NCBI GenBank assembly: GCA_964420995.1
Contig: CAYQUX010000021.1
Coordinates: forward strand, 9,077 to 73,076
Length of the DNA: 64,000 nt
From: Leptolinea sp964420995
GTDB lineage: Bacteria > Chloroflexota > Anaerolineae > Anaerolineales > Anaerolineaceae
Reading direction: 5' to 3'
The first letter of the stretch is position 1. Each line of letters begins with the position of its first letter. The notes under the pieces are model-generated. The model saw only the letters and a program-made list of their open reading frames with translations. It ran no database searches and was not told the origin of the DNA. Positions 45,046-52,204 of this stretch are shown piece after piece. The translations under genes were made by a program, and so were the position numbers.

Positions 45046-45600
45046 TTAATCTTCCGGGCAGTGGTCCTTCCACTCGCTGCGCAGAATGCCCATCAAGACA
45101 AGGTCAAAGCGCCTGCCCTCGCGTTCCAGGAATTGCGGTTCCACGCCTTCCCGCACAAAGCCGGCTTTCTCGTACGAACGTATGGCGCGCGGATTGTAGT
45201 CGAACACCGAAAGCGATACACGGTGCAGATTCAACTGGCAAAAGGCGTAACACAGCAGCACGTTCATGGCGTCTGTGCCGTAGCCTTTTCCCCAGCAGTC
45301 CCGCTCACCAATACCGATGCCCACCCAGGCATCCCCCGAGATCCAGTTGATCCCGTCCAGCCCGATGAACCCGATGGGCTTTTCGGGTTCCTCTTTACGA
45401 AAGATGCTGAACTGTAAAAAGTCATCCAGATGTTTTTCCAGCCAGTCCTTTGTCATTTTCTTGGGCCAGAGGGTCATGGGGTCCGAATCCAACAGACGCA
45501 TGAACTGGCTGTCTTTCATCCAGGCATTGTAAAGGTCGGCATCCCGCTCCGGGTCGGTGATCTTCAGCACGGTCATTTTTCCCTGAAGGCAGTCATCCAT
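45046..45600 (-). CDS. GNAT-family N-acetyltransferase (RimJ/RimL-like)
   Basis: The 184-residue protein carries the acetyl-CoA binding pattern in GERDCWGKGYGTDAMNVLL and the C-terminal YNPRAIRSYEKAGFVREG, typical of RimJ/RimL and SpeG-like enzymes. It would acetylate an amino group of a protein or small molecule; the substrate is not known. It follows another GNAT-like gene by five bases, forming a two-gene operon. Confidence 0.88.
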   Translation of the reverse strand: MDDCLQGKMTVLKITDPERDADLYNAWMKDSQFMRLLDSDPMTLWPKKMTKDWLEKHLDDFLQFSIFRKEEPEKPIGFIGLDGINWISGDAWVGIGIGERDCWGKGYGTDAMNVLLCYAFCQLNLHRVSLSVFDYNPRAIRSYEKAGFVREGVEPQFLEREGRRFDLVLMGILRSEWKDHCPED

Positions 45601-45605
45601 GGCGC

Positions 45606-46175
45606 CTACCCGGCCTTTCTCTGCACCCAGTCGGGGCGCAGCAGGCTGAAATCCAGCTCTGCCCAGTAGCGGCCGTAGTAAAAGAACACCTCACGGCGCC
45701 GGGCGGAGAGCTGCATGCCAGCATCTTCCACCGCTTCGACCATGGCGTGGCAGAATTGTGGTACCCGGATCACCGCCAGGTGGACGTTCAACTCGTCGAA
45801 CATATAGCCCAGCGCCAGCCTGAAGGCCTCCGCGCCCCAGTTCTGCAGGTCAGCGGTATCGCCAAAGCCGATATGGAAATGCAGCACGCGATTCGACCAT
45901 TCCACATGCGGGATGGCGAACACGCCGGCCAGGCGGTTGTCGGTGTTGCCCCTGATCCCAAAGTAGAATTCGCGCCGGTGATCGTCCGAATCCTTCAGGC
46001 GGGTTTCATAGTGTTTCTTCAATTCCGCCGCGGTCCAGCCGCGCGGTTTGTCAAATTCCATCAGCAGGCGGTAGCATGGATCCTGCGTCCAGGCGGCTTC
46101 GACCCCCGCGTCAACATCGGGGTCGATCTCAGCCAGATGAACATACTTTCCCGCCAATAAATCCTGTTCAAACAT
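45606..46175 (-). CDS. GNAT-like acetyltransferase, first gene of the pair
   Basis: The product of about 189 residues starts MFEQDLLAGKYVHLAEIDPD and has FYFGIRGNTDNRLAGVFAIP and HIGFGDTADLQNWGAEAFRLAL, a diverged GNAT core: the acetyl-CoA loop reads DLQNWGAEA rather than RxxGxG/A. It may be a weak or inactive acetyltransferase. The start at 46175 has a GAGGAAG ribosome-binding site; an open frame continues upstream to 46235 without similarity. Confidence 0.78.
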   Translation of the reverse strand: MFEQDLLAGKYVHLAEIDPDVDAGVEAAWTQDPCYRLLMEFDKPRGWTAAELKKHYETRLKDSDDHRREFYFGIRGNTDNRLAGVFAIPHVEWSNRVLHFHIGFGDTADLQNWGAEAFRLALGYMFDELNVHLAVIRVPQFCHAMVEAVEDAGMQLSARRREVFFYYGRYWAELDFSLLRPDWVQRKAG

Positions 46176-46232
46176 TCTTCCTCGCTCAGTGAAAACCAGT
46201 CCGGTTATGCACAGCCCGGGGTAGAAACAAAT

Positions 46233-46262
46233 CACCGCGGGCCAATGATCGCGCCCGCGGTG
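46233..46262 (-). terminator. Terminator ending the small transcription unit at 46.3-46.4 kb
   Basis: CACCGCGGGC (46233-46242) and GCCCGCGGTG (46253-46262) form a ten-base GC-rich stem with a ten-base loop. On the minus strand it is followed by ATTTGTTTC. It lies before the GNAT pair and after a promoter and small reading frame. Confidence 0.65.
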
Positions 46263-46294
46263 GGTAATGGTGTTTCAAGGTTAAAAAGGCGCCA

Positions 46295-46360
46295 TCAATC
46301 GACAGTTCGCATCCCAACGGATGGGACGCTGTTGAGTTTTTCTCCCTGTAATCTGCTCAT
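46295..46360 (-). CDS. Candidate 21-residue peptide in a small transcription unit
   Basis: ATG 46358-46360 is preceded by AGGAG at nine bases and opens a 21-codon frame starting MSRLQGEKLNSVPSV and ending TVD. A second, overlapping frame without an ATG runs through the same bases and stops at 46281-46283. The unit has its own promoter (46397-46426) and terminator (46233-46262). Bases 46308-46330 can also form a stem (GCGTCCC with GGGATGC). It could be a small protein, a leader peptide or a structured RNA; the data do not decide. Confidence 0.3.
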   Translation of the reverse strand: MSRLQGEKLNSVPSVGMRTVD

Positions 46361-46396
46361 ATTTCCATACTCCTGTCTGAGTGGTTTGCTAAGGTT

Positions 46397-46426
46397 ATTT
46401 TAATGCAGGGAATCTATCCGCGTCAA
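46397..46426 (-). promoter_or_regulatory. Promoter of the small transcription unit
   Basis: On the minus strand TTGACG (46421-46426) and TAAAAT (46397-46402) are 18 bases apart. The predicted transcript would be about 160 bases long, ending at the terminator at 46233-46262. Confidence 0.6.
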
Positions 46427-46509
46427 GTATGGATTTTTTAATTGATAAATGCGGATGGCACTGCCGGGGTGATCGACTGGAAACCAGGTCAGGGTGTCGG
46501 CGGTATCTG

Positions 46510-46959
46510 TCAGCGTGTGCACTGTGATTCTGTTCTAAATATAATGTAAGAAGGTATTTGTAGGAACAAAAAATTTAAAAAAGAGATAATCATGGAATAT
46601 ATTGACGAAAATTGTGGAATATTATTTTTATCGAAACGGAAAGCTTCATTTATCGAAAAAAACCCAACTAACCCACTACATATACTCAATAGTATAAGAA
46701 ATATTAACTTCCACCCAAACCCAAAATTTTTTCTTAATAAATAACCTGAAATGAAACCTAAACCCGCAAAAGTTGAACAATAGAACAATAAAGTCAATAC
46801 TGAATAAGTAATAATAAAAAGGATCACGAACCTAATATCGAACCCTTCCCGCCTTAAGGAGATAAAAATGTCGTATGTGGTGAATCCACTTGTAATAATT
46901 CCAGAAAGAATGCCAGAAAAAGCACAATAATGAATTGGAGAAATTATAAATTTCTTCAT
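46510..46959 (-). CDS. Small four-helix membrane protein, unknown
   Basis: The 149-residue, AT-rich orphan has four hydrophobic segments: near FSGILSGIITSG, VILFIITYSVLTLLFYCSTF, LIFLILLSICSGLVGFF and IISFLNFLFLQIPSYIIF. No family is recognised. AGAGGTG precedes the ATG. It is the last cargo gene of the repeat-separated array, and repeat copy A lies upstream of it. Confidence 0.7.
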   Translation of the reverse strand: MKKFIISPIHYCAFSGILSGIITSGFTTYDIFISLRREGFDIRFVILFIITYSVLTLLFYCSTFAGLGFISGYLLRKNFGFGWKLIFLILLSICSGLVGFFSINEAFRFDKNNIPQFSSIYSMIISFLNFLFLQIPSYIIFRTESQCTR

Positions 46960-47150
46960 AAACTCACCTCTCTACTTGCATGAAATGGGATTTGCATAAA
47001 TACTGTTAAGTAATCATGAGGGAGCATAGTTTTTTGTATCAAAATTTCCTTGAAGAACTGCTCTTCCGAATTCATCACCTTTTCTTAATAATTAAAAATC
47101 CATAACACTATTTCCAGCGGGCAGCATGCGCCCGCGCTTAAGCGCATCAC

Positions 47151-47365
47151 AACATCATTCTCCGTGTTCATAATCCCTCAACGTCAATTCCGCCGTTCCG
47201 CCCCGTCCTTTCGGGTTCTCTCATTCCGGTGAAAAAAGCAAGTCACAGCATGGCTGGCTGGAAAACAGGGGAAGCCGACTGAAAAAATATGTCCCGCCTG
47301 GTTCTTTTTCCCTGCGATGATCTGGCATGGTTAATTGTATACCTGGCTGGCAGGCCGTTTGATCC
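47151..47365 (-). repeat. Intergenic element, copy A
   Basis: About 215 bases. It shares nearly all its length with copies B and C, including the blocks CCGGTGAAAAAAGCAAGTCA, AGCATGGCTGG and CCCTGCGATGATCTGGCATG. On the minus strand it contains a 35-codon frame (47221-47328) starting MPDHRREKEPGGTYFF. The terminal GGGATC palindrome has decayed. It fills most of the 455-base gap 46960-47414; the rest holds only a GCGCTTAAGCGC palindrome near 47135. Confidence 0.85.
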
Positions 47366-47414
47366 AAATTTTCTCAAGATTCAACCAATACCTCTTGATT
47401 TTAAAAGACAGCAC

Positions 47415-47771
47415 CTACCTATCTCTCTTGTTTTTCCAAATCTGCCCATAAAATTTACGTGCAATTAGATTCCGCCAAAGAGATCCCAAGAAGATAAAAA
47501 TGCCGGGTATTAAGAAGAAAAGAAAGGAAACTAATAATCTATCAAATTTGAAAAAAGGATTTGATTCAATTATTGTTGCATATAAATAAATACCTCCGAA
47601 GAAAATCAATGAAATTGAAATTCCCCATAAAAACGAATTGATTATCATTTTTCGAAAATGTGAATAATTTTCAAGAGCTATATCCTGATATTTTGTATAT
47701 GCAAAATAAAAAATCACAAATCCAAAAAATATAAGGAGACTAAATGTAAGTAAATAAAGAATTTTTATCAT
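47415..47771 (-). CDS. Small three-helix membrane protein, unknown
   Basis: About 118 residues starting MIKILYLLTFSLLIFFGF, with further segments SFLWGISISLIFFGGIYLYA and LLVSFLFFLIPGIFIFLG and a basic C-terminus (WKNKRDR). No family is recognised. The start is set at 47771; an upstream in-frame ATG at 47831 would lie within the palindromic end of repeat copy B and is unlikely. It lies between repeat copies A and B. Confidence 0.65.
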   Translation of the reverse strand: MIKILYLLTFSLLIFFGFVIFYFAYTKYQDIALENYSHFRKMIINSFLWGISISLIFFGGIYLYATIIESNPFFKFDRLLVSFLFFLIPGIFIFLGSLWRNLIARKFYGQIWKNKRDR

Positions 47772-47792
47772 TCGTCCCAGCTTAGTCTGAGA

Positions 47793-48050
47793 GTTATGGT
47801 GGGATCGCCTTTGATCCCACCATAACATCATTCACCAAGTCCCTTATCCATCAACGGCATTTCCGTCTTTCCGCCCCATCCTTCCGGGTTCTTTCATACC
47901 GGTGAAAAAAGCAAGTCACAGCATGGCTGGTTGAAAACAGGGGAAGCCGGTTGAAAAAATGTCCCGCCTGGTTCTTTTTCCCTGCGATGATCTGGCATGG
48001 TTAATTGTATACCCGGTATGTGGTGGGATCAAAAGCGATCCAACCCTACC
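47793..48050 (-). repeat. Intergenic element, copy B (both ends preserved)
   Basis: About 258 bases. One end is a perfect 14-bp inverted repeat (GTTATGGTGGGATC, 47793-47806, and GATCCCACCATAAC, 47813-47826) with a six-base loop. The other end has the related GGATC-AAAAGC-GATCC at 48026-48041. Between them are the blocks shared with copies A, C, D and E. The RAYT-like frame has lost bases and is shifted here. It fills the gap between two cargo genes. Confidence 0.85.
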
Positions 48051-48088
48051 TGATTAATTTAACATGCGAGAATATTTGCATATTCACC

Positions 48089-49318
48089 CTACTCTTCAAT
48101 CTTTGTTTTGTATAATCTTCCTCCAACCAACAACCAAAGGTTCTTTTTCCTATCTTCTTGCAATCCAGCTTTTTGTACATTTGTTACCCAACACCATTGA
48201 TTCTTCTCGGGTTCTAGCCATGCCAATCCATTTTCTGAGGAAAACCATAGGCGATCATCAGAGGTCTCTAAGACAATTCTTGGATATAGCCATAGTGAAT
48301 AATCATAATTTGGTCCTGACCACGATTCATATGTTTCAAGAAAAATTGAAGGTTTAAAAATCTGATTCCAACCATGGTTTGCATTCATTACACCAGTATT
48401 TCCGGCCCAAAGACGATTTGAGCGGTCAATAAAAATTGAATAAAACAATGATTCAGATTCAAGTTCAATTCGAATATTTCTTTCAAATTTTTTTGTTTCA
48501 ATAGAAAATCGAAAGAGTTCCAAATCATTTATTGAGAAGACTTCCTGTAATGGTCTTAGAAAGTATATGTAATCATCTTGTGATATAGCCAGTCCATAAT
48601 CAAATGGTAAATTGCGAATATCATCCGGCATCGGAGCGATTTTTTGAAGAGAACCCTTATTTAATTCATATTGATAAATAAAACCCTGTGGTTGAATAAT
48701 CCATAAAAAACCCTTTGGATTGAAAATAAATTTTCCCGAGGGGATGATGTCGCTTTCAGGTGAAAGCTCAAATACTCTTGTTATGCGATTCAATTTCAAC
48801 ATAAAATAATCATGGTTTTCCTTTGAATAATGAAGACCCCAGATATCACCATCATTTGTTTCAAACATATAAAGAAGAGTTAATTTATCAGTATTGCTTT
48901 TATATTCAATCCATTTATTTTCGATTTCTCTATAAATCATTATTCTATTTTGAGGCTTAGAATTGGTGGTGGCATTTTCAAAAATATCTTCTTTTACCCA
49001 AATCTCAGCATGTTGATCTGTAATTGTTACTAATAACAAATTTTTCGAAGTCAATATGTTCGCAGATTGTTCTGGAACAGTACTAACCAATCTCCACGGC
49101 TGTTGTGGCCATTTTGTTCCAATCCGGATTCTAGATTCTTGTTTATTATTGGTCGAATACGAAAAACCATAATCAATTTCGATGCATTGGTTTTTTATAT
49201 CCCGATTACTTTGAACGGATGGGAAAGAGCCCACTTTTATAAATACATAAGCTTGTAAGACAAACGATAAAGTCATTAGTAGAAATGTGAAAATTTGAAT
49301 CTTGCTTTGTTTATGCAT
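48089..49318 (-). CDS. Secreted or membrane-anchored beta-propeller-like protein, unknown
   Basis: The 409-residue protein has an N-terminal signal or anchor (IFTFLLMTLSFVLQAYVFI) and repeated elements of about 45 residues such as NDGDIWGLHYS, NPKGFLWIIQPQG, DRSNRLWAGNTG, SDDRLWFSSENGLAWL and RKKNLWLLVGGRL. These resemble two-component-regulator propeller repeats, so an extracellular sensor-type propeller is plausible. No kinase or transporter is attached. The GAGGG site precedes the ATG. It lies between copies B and C of the repeat. Confidence 0.7.
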   Translation of the reverse strand: MHKQSKIQIFTFLLMTLSFVLQAYVFIKVGSFPSVQSNRDIKNQCIEIDYGFSYSTNNKQESRIRIGTKWPQQPWRLVSTVPEQSANILTSKNLLLVTITDQHAEIWVKEDIFENATTNSKPQNRIMIYREIENKWIEYKSNTDKLTLLYMFETNDGDIWGLHYSKENHDYFMLKLNRITRVFELSPESDIIPSGKFIFNPKGFLWIIQPQGFIYQYELNKGSLQKIAPMPDDIRNLPFDYGLAISQDDYIYFLRPLQEVFSINDLELFRFSIETKKFERNIRIELESESLFYSIFIDRSNRLWAGNTGVMNANHGWNQIFKPSIFLETYESWSGPNYDYSLWLYPRIVLETSDDRLWFSSENGLAWLEPEKNQWCWVTNVQKAGLQEDRKKNLWLLVGGRLYKTKIEE

Positions 49319-49380
49319 GAAATTCCCTCTTTTTTAGAACCGGTATCCCGAAAGTGCGTTTGTTCTCACTATAAAATTTT

Positions 49381-49596
49381 TCTCTCCGTCCATTATCTAT
49401 CAACATCATTTCCGCCGTTCCGCCACATCCTTTCGGGTTCTTTCATACCGGTGAAAAAAGCAAGTCACGGCATGGCTGGCTGGAAAACAGGGGAAGCCGG
49501 CTGAAAAAATATGTCCCGCCTGGTTCTTTTTCCCTGCGATGATCTGGCATGGTTAATTGTATACCTGGTATGTGGTGGGATCAAACGCGATCCCAT
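49381..49596 (-). repeat. Intergenic element, copy C
   Basis: About 216 bases, very similar to copies A and B over the full length. The distal end is the hairpin GGGATC-AAACGC-GATCCC (49577-49594). The minus strand contains an intact 35-codon frame (49443-49550) that differs from the copy A frame mainly near its end. It separates the propeller gene from the AbiEi gene, whose stop is only 28 bases away. Confidence 0.85.
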
Positions 49597-49623
49597 ACTT
49601 TAGCTACGTTGTTACTTCATGTT

Positions 49624-50202
49624 TCATTCCCAAAATTTGTATTTTCCAACCAACAACCCTACTGCTTTTGGATACAATGCAATGAATCGATGCATTTCCC
49701 CCCGGTCCAACCCTTCCAACATCCATTCTGATGGAATGGTATTCCGTTTCCCCAGGCTGTGAAGATACAACAAATCCAGCAGGGCTTTCTCAGGTGAGGC
49801 CAGATAGGTGCCCTGAACCAGGGTGTACCCCGTGTACAGGGATTCCTTTAACTGGCAATATTCACACTCCACCCCGGCCAGGGTCATTTTCTTTGAATGC
49901 CGGGTGGTGGCCAGGGTCAATCCGTACAGTCCCTGGTTGATGATTCCGTATTTGGCCAGCGCGCTTTCAAAACTGATGTAGCTCGGGTAATACAGGCGGG
50001 TGGCCAGCTTCTCCACATCCAGTGATTCTGCTTTTAGCGTATAAATGCCGTGCGCTATGGTGATGAGCACACCGCTATCCACCATACGTTTGACAGACAC
50101 CGGGAGGTTGGCATCATCAGGAAACAATTTCCGCAGGTCATTCATCCGGAAAATTTCCAAATCATGGCCAGCGACGGCTTGAACCAGTTCATGCCTGTTC
50201 AT
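49624..50202 (-). CDS. abiEi: AbiEi-family antitoxin of a type IV toxin-antitoxin pair
   Basis: The 192-residue protein has an N-terminal winged-helix region (FRMNDLRKLFPDDANLPVSV, GVLITIAHGIYTL) and the AbiEi middle segment YYPSYISFESALAKYG and YLASPEKALLDLLYLHS. AbiEi proteins neutralise AbiEii and repress the operon by binding inverted repeats. Its ATG overlaps the toxin stop by four bases (ATGA). Here the antitoxin is second, opposite to the usual abiEi-abiEii order. It lies next to repeat copy C. Confidence 0.87.
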   Translation of the reverse strand: MNRHELVQAVAGHDLEIFRMNDLRKLFPDDANLPVSVKRMVDSGVLITIAHGIYTLKAESLDVEKLATRLYYPSYISFESALAKYGIINQGLYGLTLATTRHSKKMTLAGVECEYCQLKESLYTGYTLVQGTYLASPEKALLDLLYLHSLGKRNTIPSEWMLEGLDRGEMHRFIALYPKAVGLLVGKYKFWE

Positions 50203-50873
50203 TTTGTAAACAACTCGATCACTTTACGTTGGTTCTGAGGGATGAAATGGAACAGACTGTCCATCAATTCCTTTTTGGAATATTTATATTCATCAGGGAT
50301 GGTAAATTCCTTCCCTAATTTCTGATGGATATACCAGGCATCAAACAGATCGCGCGGGTCGCGCCGTTCCGCGTTACGGATGATGTGCAGTTTATCCCGC
50401 AGGATGGATTCCAGCGTATACACTCGCGCGAGAACTGACAGGTTATTGAACGGACTTGAAACTAGATGTATAGTTTGATCAAAACCGGCAGCATTCTTAT
50501 TGATCTCGATTTTCACACCAATAGGAACAGGCCGATACTCAACATGGAAAATAATCCGTGCGTAGAGGGTGTTCCTCTTGTCATAAATATCTTTAATCAC
50601 AGCCCCGGGCGAGATGGTAATGATCTTCTGCATTATTTGCTCAAATTCAGAAAACCGGATGGTATTCAATAAAGAAAAGTCCAGATCCTCGGAAAAACGA
50701 AAAGACCGATAAGCCAGGCGCAGGGCGGTACCGCCTTTGAAAACAAGTTCTTTTTCGAAAGGTGCGTTGAACAGAATATCCAGAAGAGTCATCTGAAAAT
50801 GCTCTTTCAGGATATTGTCAATGACGGTCTGGTTTTCAACCGCGAATTTTTGTGCCTGACTCTGTGTCAACAT
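50199..50873 (-). CDS. abiEii: AbiEii/AbiGii-family nucleotidyltransferase toxin
   Basis: The product of about 224 residues has the AbiEii signature VFKGGTALRLAYRSFRFSED followed by LDFSL: GG and SEDLDF match the nucleotidyltransferase active site, and RDPRDLFDAWYI is the downstream conserved block. AbiEii toxins transfer nucleotides to targets such as tRNA ends and arrest growth, often to stop phages. The start is taken at ATG 50871-50873 (MLTQSQAQ). An upstream ATG at 50882 is possible; neither has a ribosome-binding site and both lie within a perfect palindrome. Confidence 0.88.
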   Translation of the reverse strand: MLTQSQAQKFAVENQTVIDNILKEHFQMTLLDILFNAPFEKELVFKGGTALRLAYRSFRFSEDLDFSLLNTIRFSEFEQIMQKIITISPGAVIKDIYDKRNTLYARIIFHVEYRPVPIGVKIEINKNAAGFDQTIHLVSSPFNNLSVLARVYTLESILRDKLHIIRNAERRDPRDLFDAWYIHQKLGKEFTIPDEYKYSKKELMDSLFHFIPQNQRKVIELFTK

Positions 50874-50902
50874 AATATACATTAATGTATATTATGTTGA
50901 CA
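50865..50902. promoter_or_regulatory. 38-bp perfect palindrome over the toxin start
   Basis: The bases 50865-50902 equal their own reverse complement without a mismatch; the centre is ATTAAT and each outer end is TGTCAACATAAT or its complement. It covers both possible start codons of the AbiEii gene. On the minus strand TTGACA (50907-50912) and TACATT (50884-50889) are 17 bases apart, so the -10 box lies inside the palindrome and the transcript would be leaderless or nearly so. An AbiEi operator is the likely role. Confidence 0.75.
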
Positions 50903-51022
50903 TTGATGTCAAGCAGCTACTGAATCTGGGCCGTAATCATCCGATGAATCTTTCCCATGGCATACTCCCCCAGGCGTTCCACCTCCGCCCTTTCCATCTT
51001 ATCGCTGACCAACCGGTAGGAT

Positions 51023-51159
51023 GTCACAGCATGGCTGGTTGGAAAACAGGGGAAGCCGGTTGAAAAAATATGTCCCGCCTGGTTCTTTTTCCCTGCGATG
51101 ATCTGGCATGGTTGATTGTATTCCCGTCCTGTGGCGGGATCAAACGCGATCCCAGCCTA
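51023..51159 (-). repeat. Intergenic element, copy D (left part missing)
   Basis: About 137 bases from GTCACAGCATGGCTGGTTGG to the hairpin GGGATC-AAACGC-GATCCC (51136-51153), with flanking GGC and GCC extending the stem. The half corresponding to the left end of copies A-C is absent. The RAYT-like start (minus-strand ATG 51107-51109) is retained. It stands 20 bases from the stop of the next cargo gene. Confidence 0.82.
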
Positions 51160-51178
51160 CCACTAATTCGCAACCAGA

Positions 51179-51901
51179 TCACCCAACCTCAACGGGAAAA
51201 ACTTTTTCCTTTTCTTTACTTATTAACGCGACTCGTTTATTCCCTTCCCATTCGATCCCTCCTAATAATCCTAAAAATGCAAATTCAGATGGTCTCTCCG
51301 AAACCAGAAAATGCTTTTTTACATTTCCTTCCTTATCAGTGACAACCATATAGATATAAATTGCTTCCGGTTCATGTTCCAAATAAATTTGGGCCGAAAG
51401 TTTACGATCCGGGCTTTTTTTTGCTTTACCGCAGAACCAATGGTTGCGATAGTCTAGTTCTATAATCTTATCTCTTACCTCACGGAAAGGGGAAATATTC
51501 CACTGATATTTATCACATACCCGCTCTATTCCCGTATATAAAAGGTCAATAGCCTTCTTCTTCTTTTTCAGAGGATCTAATTGGCAATAAGCTTCATAAT
51601 CAAATGCTACCCTCACTTCACAGACATTTCCTACTGTCATTATTCTTTCTCTAACCTCATCTTGAGGAACACACTCGATCAGGATTTTCCAAAAATCGGT
51701 TTTTATGGGACGAAACAACCTGGAATACATCGACATCATACATTGATTTTCCAAACGAAAATTGACATCTTTCCATTTCCAATTATCATTGTAGTCTTTC
51801 GATATAGCATCCTTTCTCGACAGACCATTTTGAATCATTTTTTCAATTTCAAATTCATTTTTTATATATGATAAATCCAGGTTGAATTCTTTTAGTAACA
51901 T
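51179..51901 (-). CDS. Hypothetical protein, unknown
   Basis: The 240-residue soluble protein has no recognised domain. It is rich in charged and aromatic residues (KDYNDNWKWKDVNFRLENQC, ERVCDKYQWNISPFREVRD) and has no membrane segment or signal peptide. GAGGTCTC precedes the ATG. AT-rich composition and placement between repeat copies D and E mark it as accessory cargo. No function is proposed. Confidence 0.65.
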   Translation of the reverse strand: MLLKEFNLDLSYIKNEFEIEKMIQNGLSRKDAISKDYNDNWKWKDVNFRLENQCMMSMYSRLFRPIKTDFWKILIECVPQDEVRERIMTVGNVCEVRVAFDYEAYCQLDPLKKKKKAIDLLYTGIERVCDKYQWNISPFREVRDKIIELDYRNHWFCGKAKKSPDRKLSAQIYLEHEPEAIYIYMVVTDKEGNVKKHFLVSERPSEFAFLGLLGGIEWEGNKRVALISKEKEKVFPVEVG

Positions 51902-51970
51902 GAGACCTCGTTACTTCAAATACTTTGCATAATTTGCTGGCGCTGGTTTCATGTGTCTCGTCAAAGGTTC

Positions 51971-52085
51971 TCCCCGTCCATTATCCCTCAACGTCATTTC
52001 CGCCGTTACGCCCCATCCTTTCGGGTTCTCTCATTCCGGTGAAAAAAGCGAGTCACAGCATGGCTGCTTGGAAAACAGGGGAAGT
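51971..52085 (-). repeat. Intergenic element, copy E (right part missing)
   Basis: About 115 bases from CCCGTCCATTATCCCTCAAC to GGAAAACAGGGGAAG. It has only the left half of the element; similarity ends abruptly at GGAAGTGG, so the RAYT-like start and the GGGATC hairpin are lost. It lies between the 240-residue orphan and the gene ending at 52205. Confidence 0.82.
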
Positions 52086-52156
52086 GGTCGATCTCACCCT
52101 ATTGGTGCTTATATGATGATTAAACAATCAAATACCATGGTTTGCAAATAAAAAGA

Positions 52157-52178
52157 GGCTATCTTTTTAGGGATAGCC
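52157..52178 (-). terminator. Rho-independent terminator of the 52.2-52.9 kb gene
   Basis: On the minus strand GGCTATC and GATAGCC form a seven-base stem with an eight-base loop, followed by TCTTTTTATTT. It lies 27 bases after the stop codon. Confidence 0.8.
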
Positions 52179-52204
52179 CCGGCTCTTTGCCAAGAAATTT
52201 TGCT

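Noticed and set aside
46281..46360. A classical amino-acid-biosynthesis attenuator
   Set aside because: The small frame has no run of a regulatory amino acid, and only one terminator hairpin without a clear competing antiterminator is seen.
46960..52204. Chromosomal integron (CALIN) with attC sites
   Set aside because: Orientation and layout fit, but there is no intI gene, the conserved ends deviate from GTTRRRY and RYYYAAC, and the copies contain a RAYT-like start instead of an attC hairpin. Kept as a cassette-like finding only.
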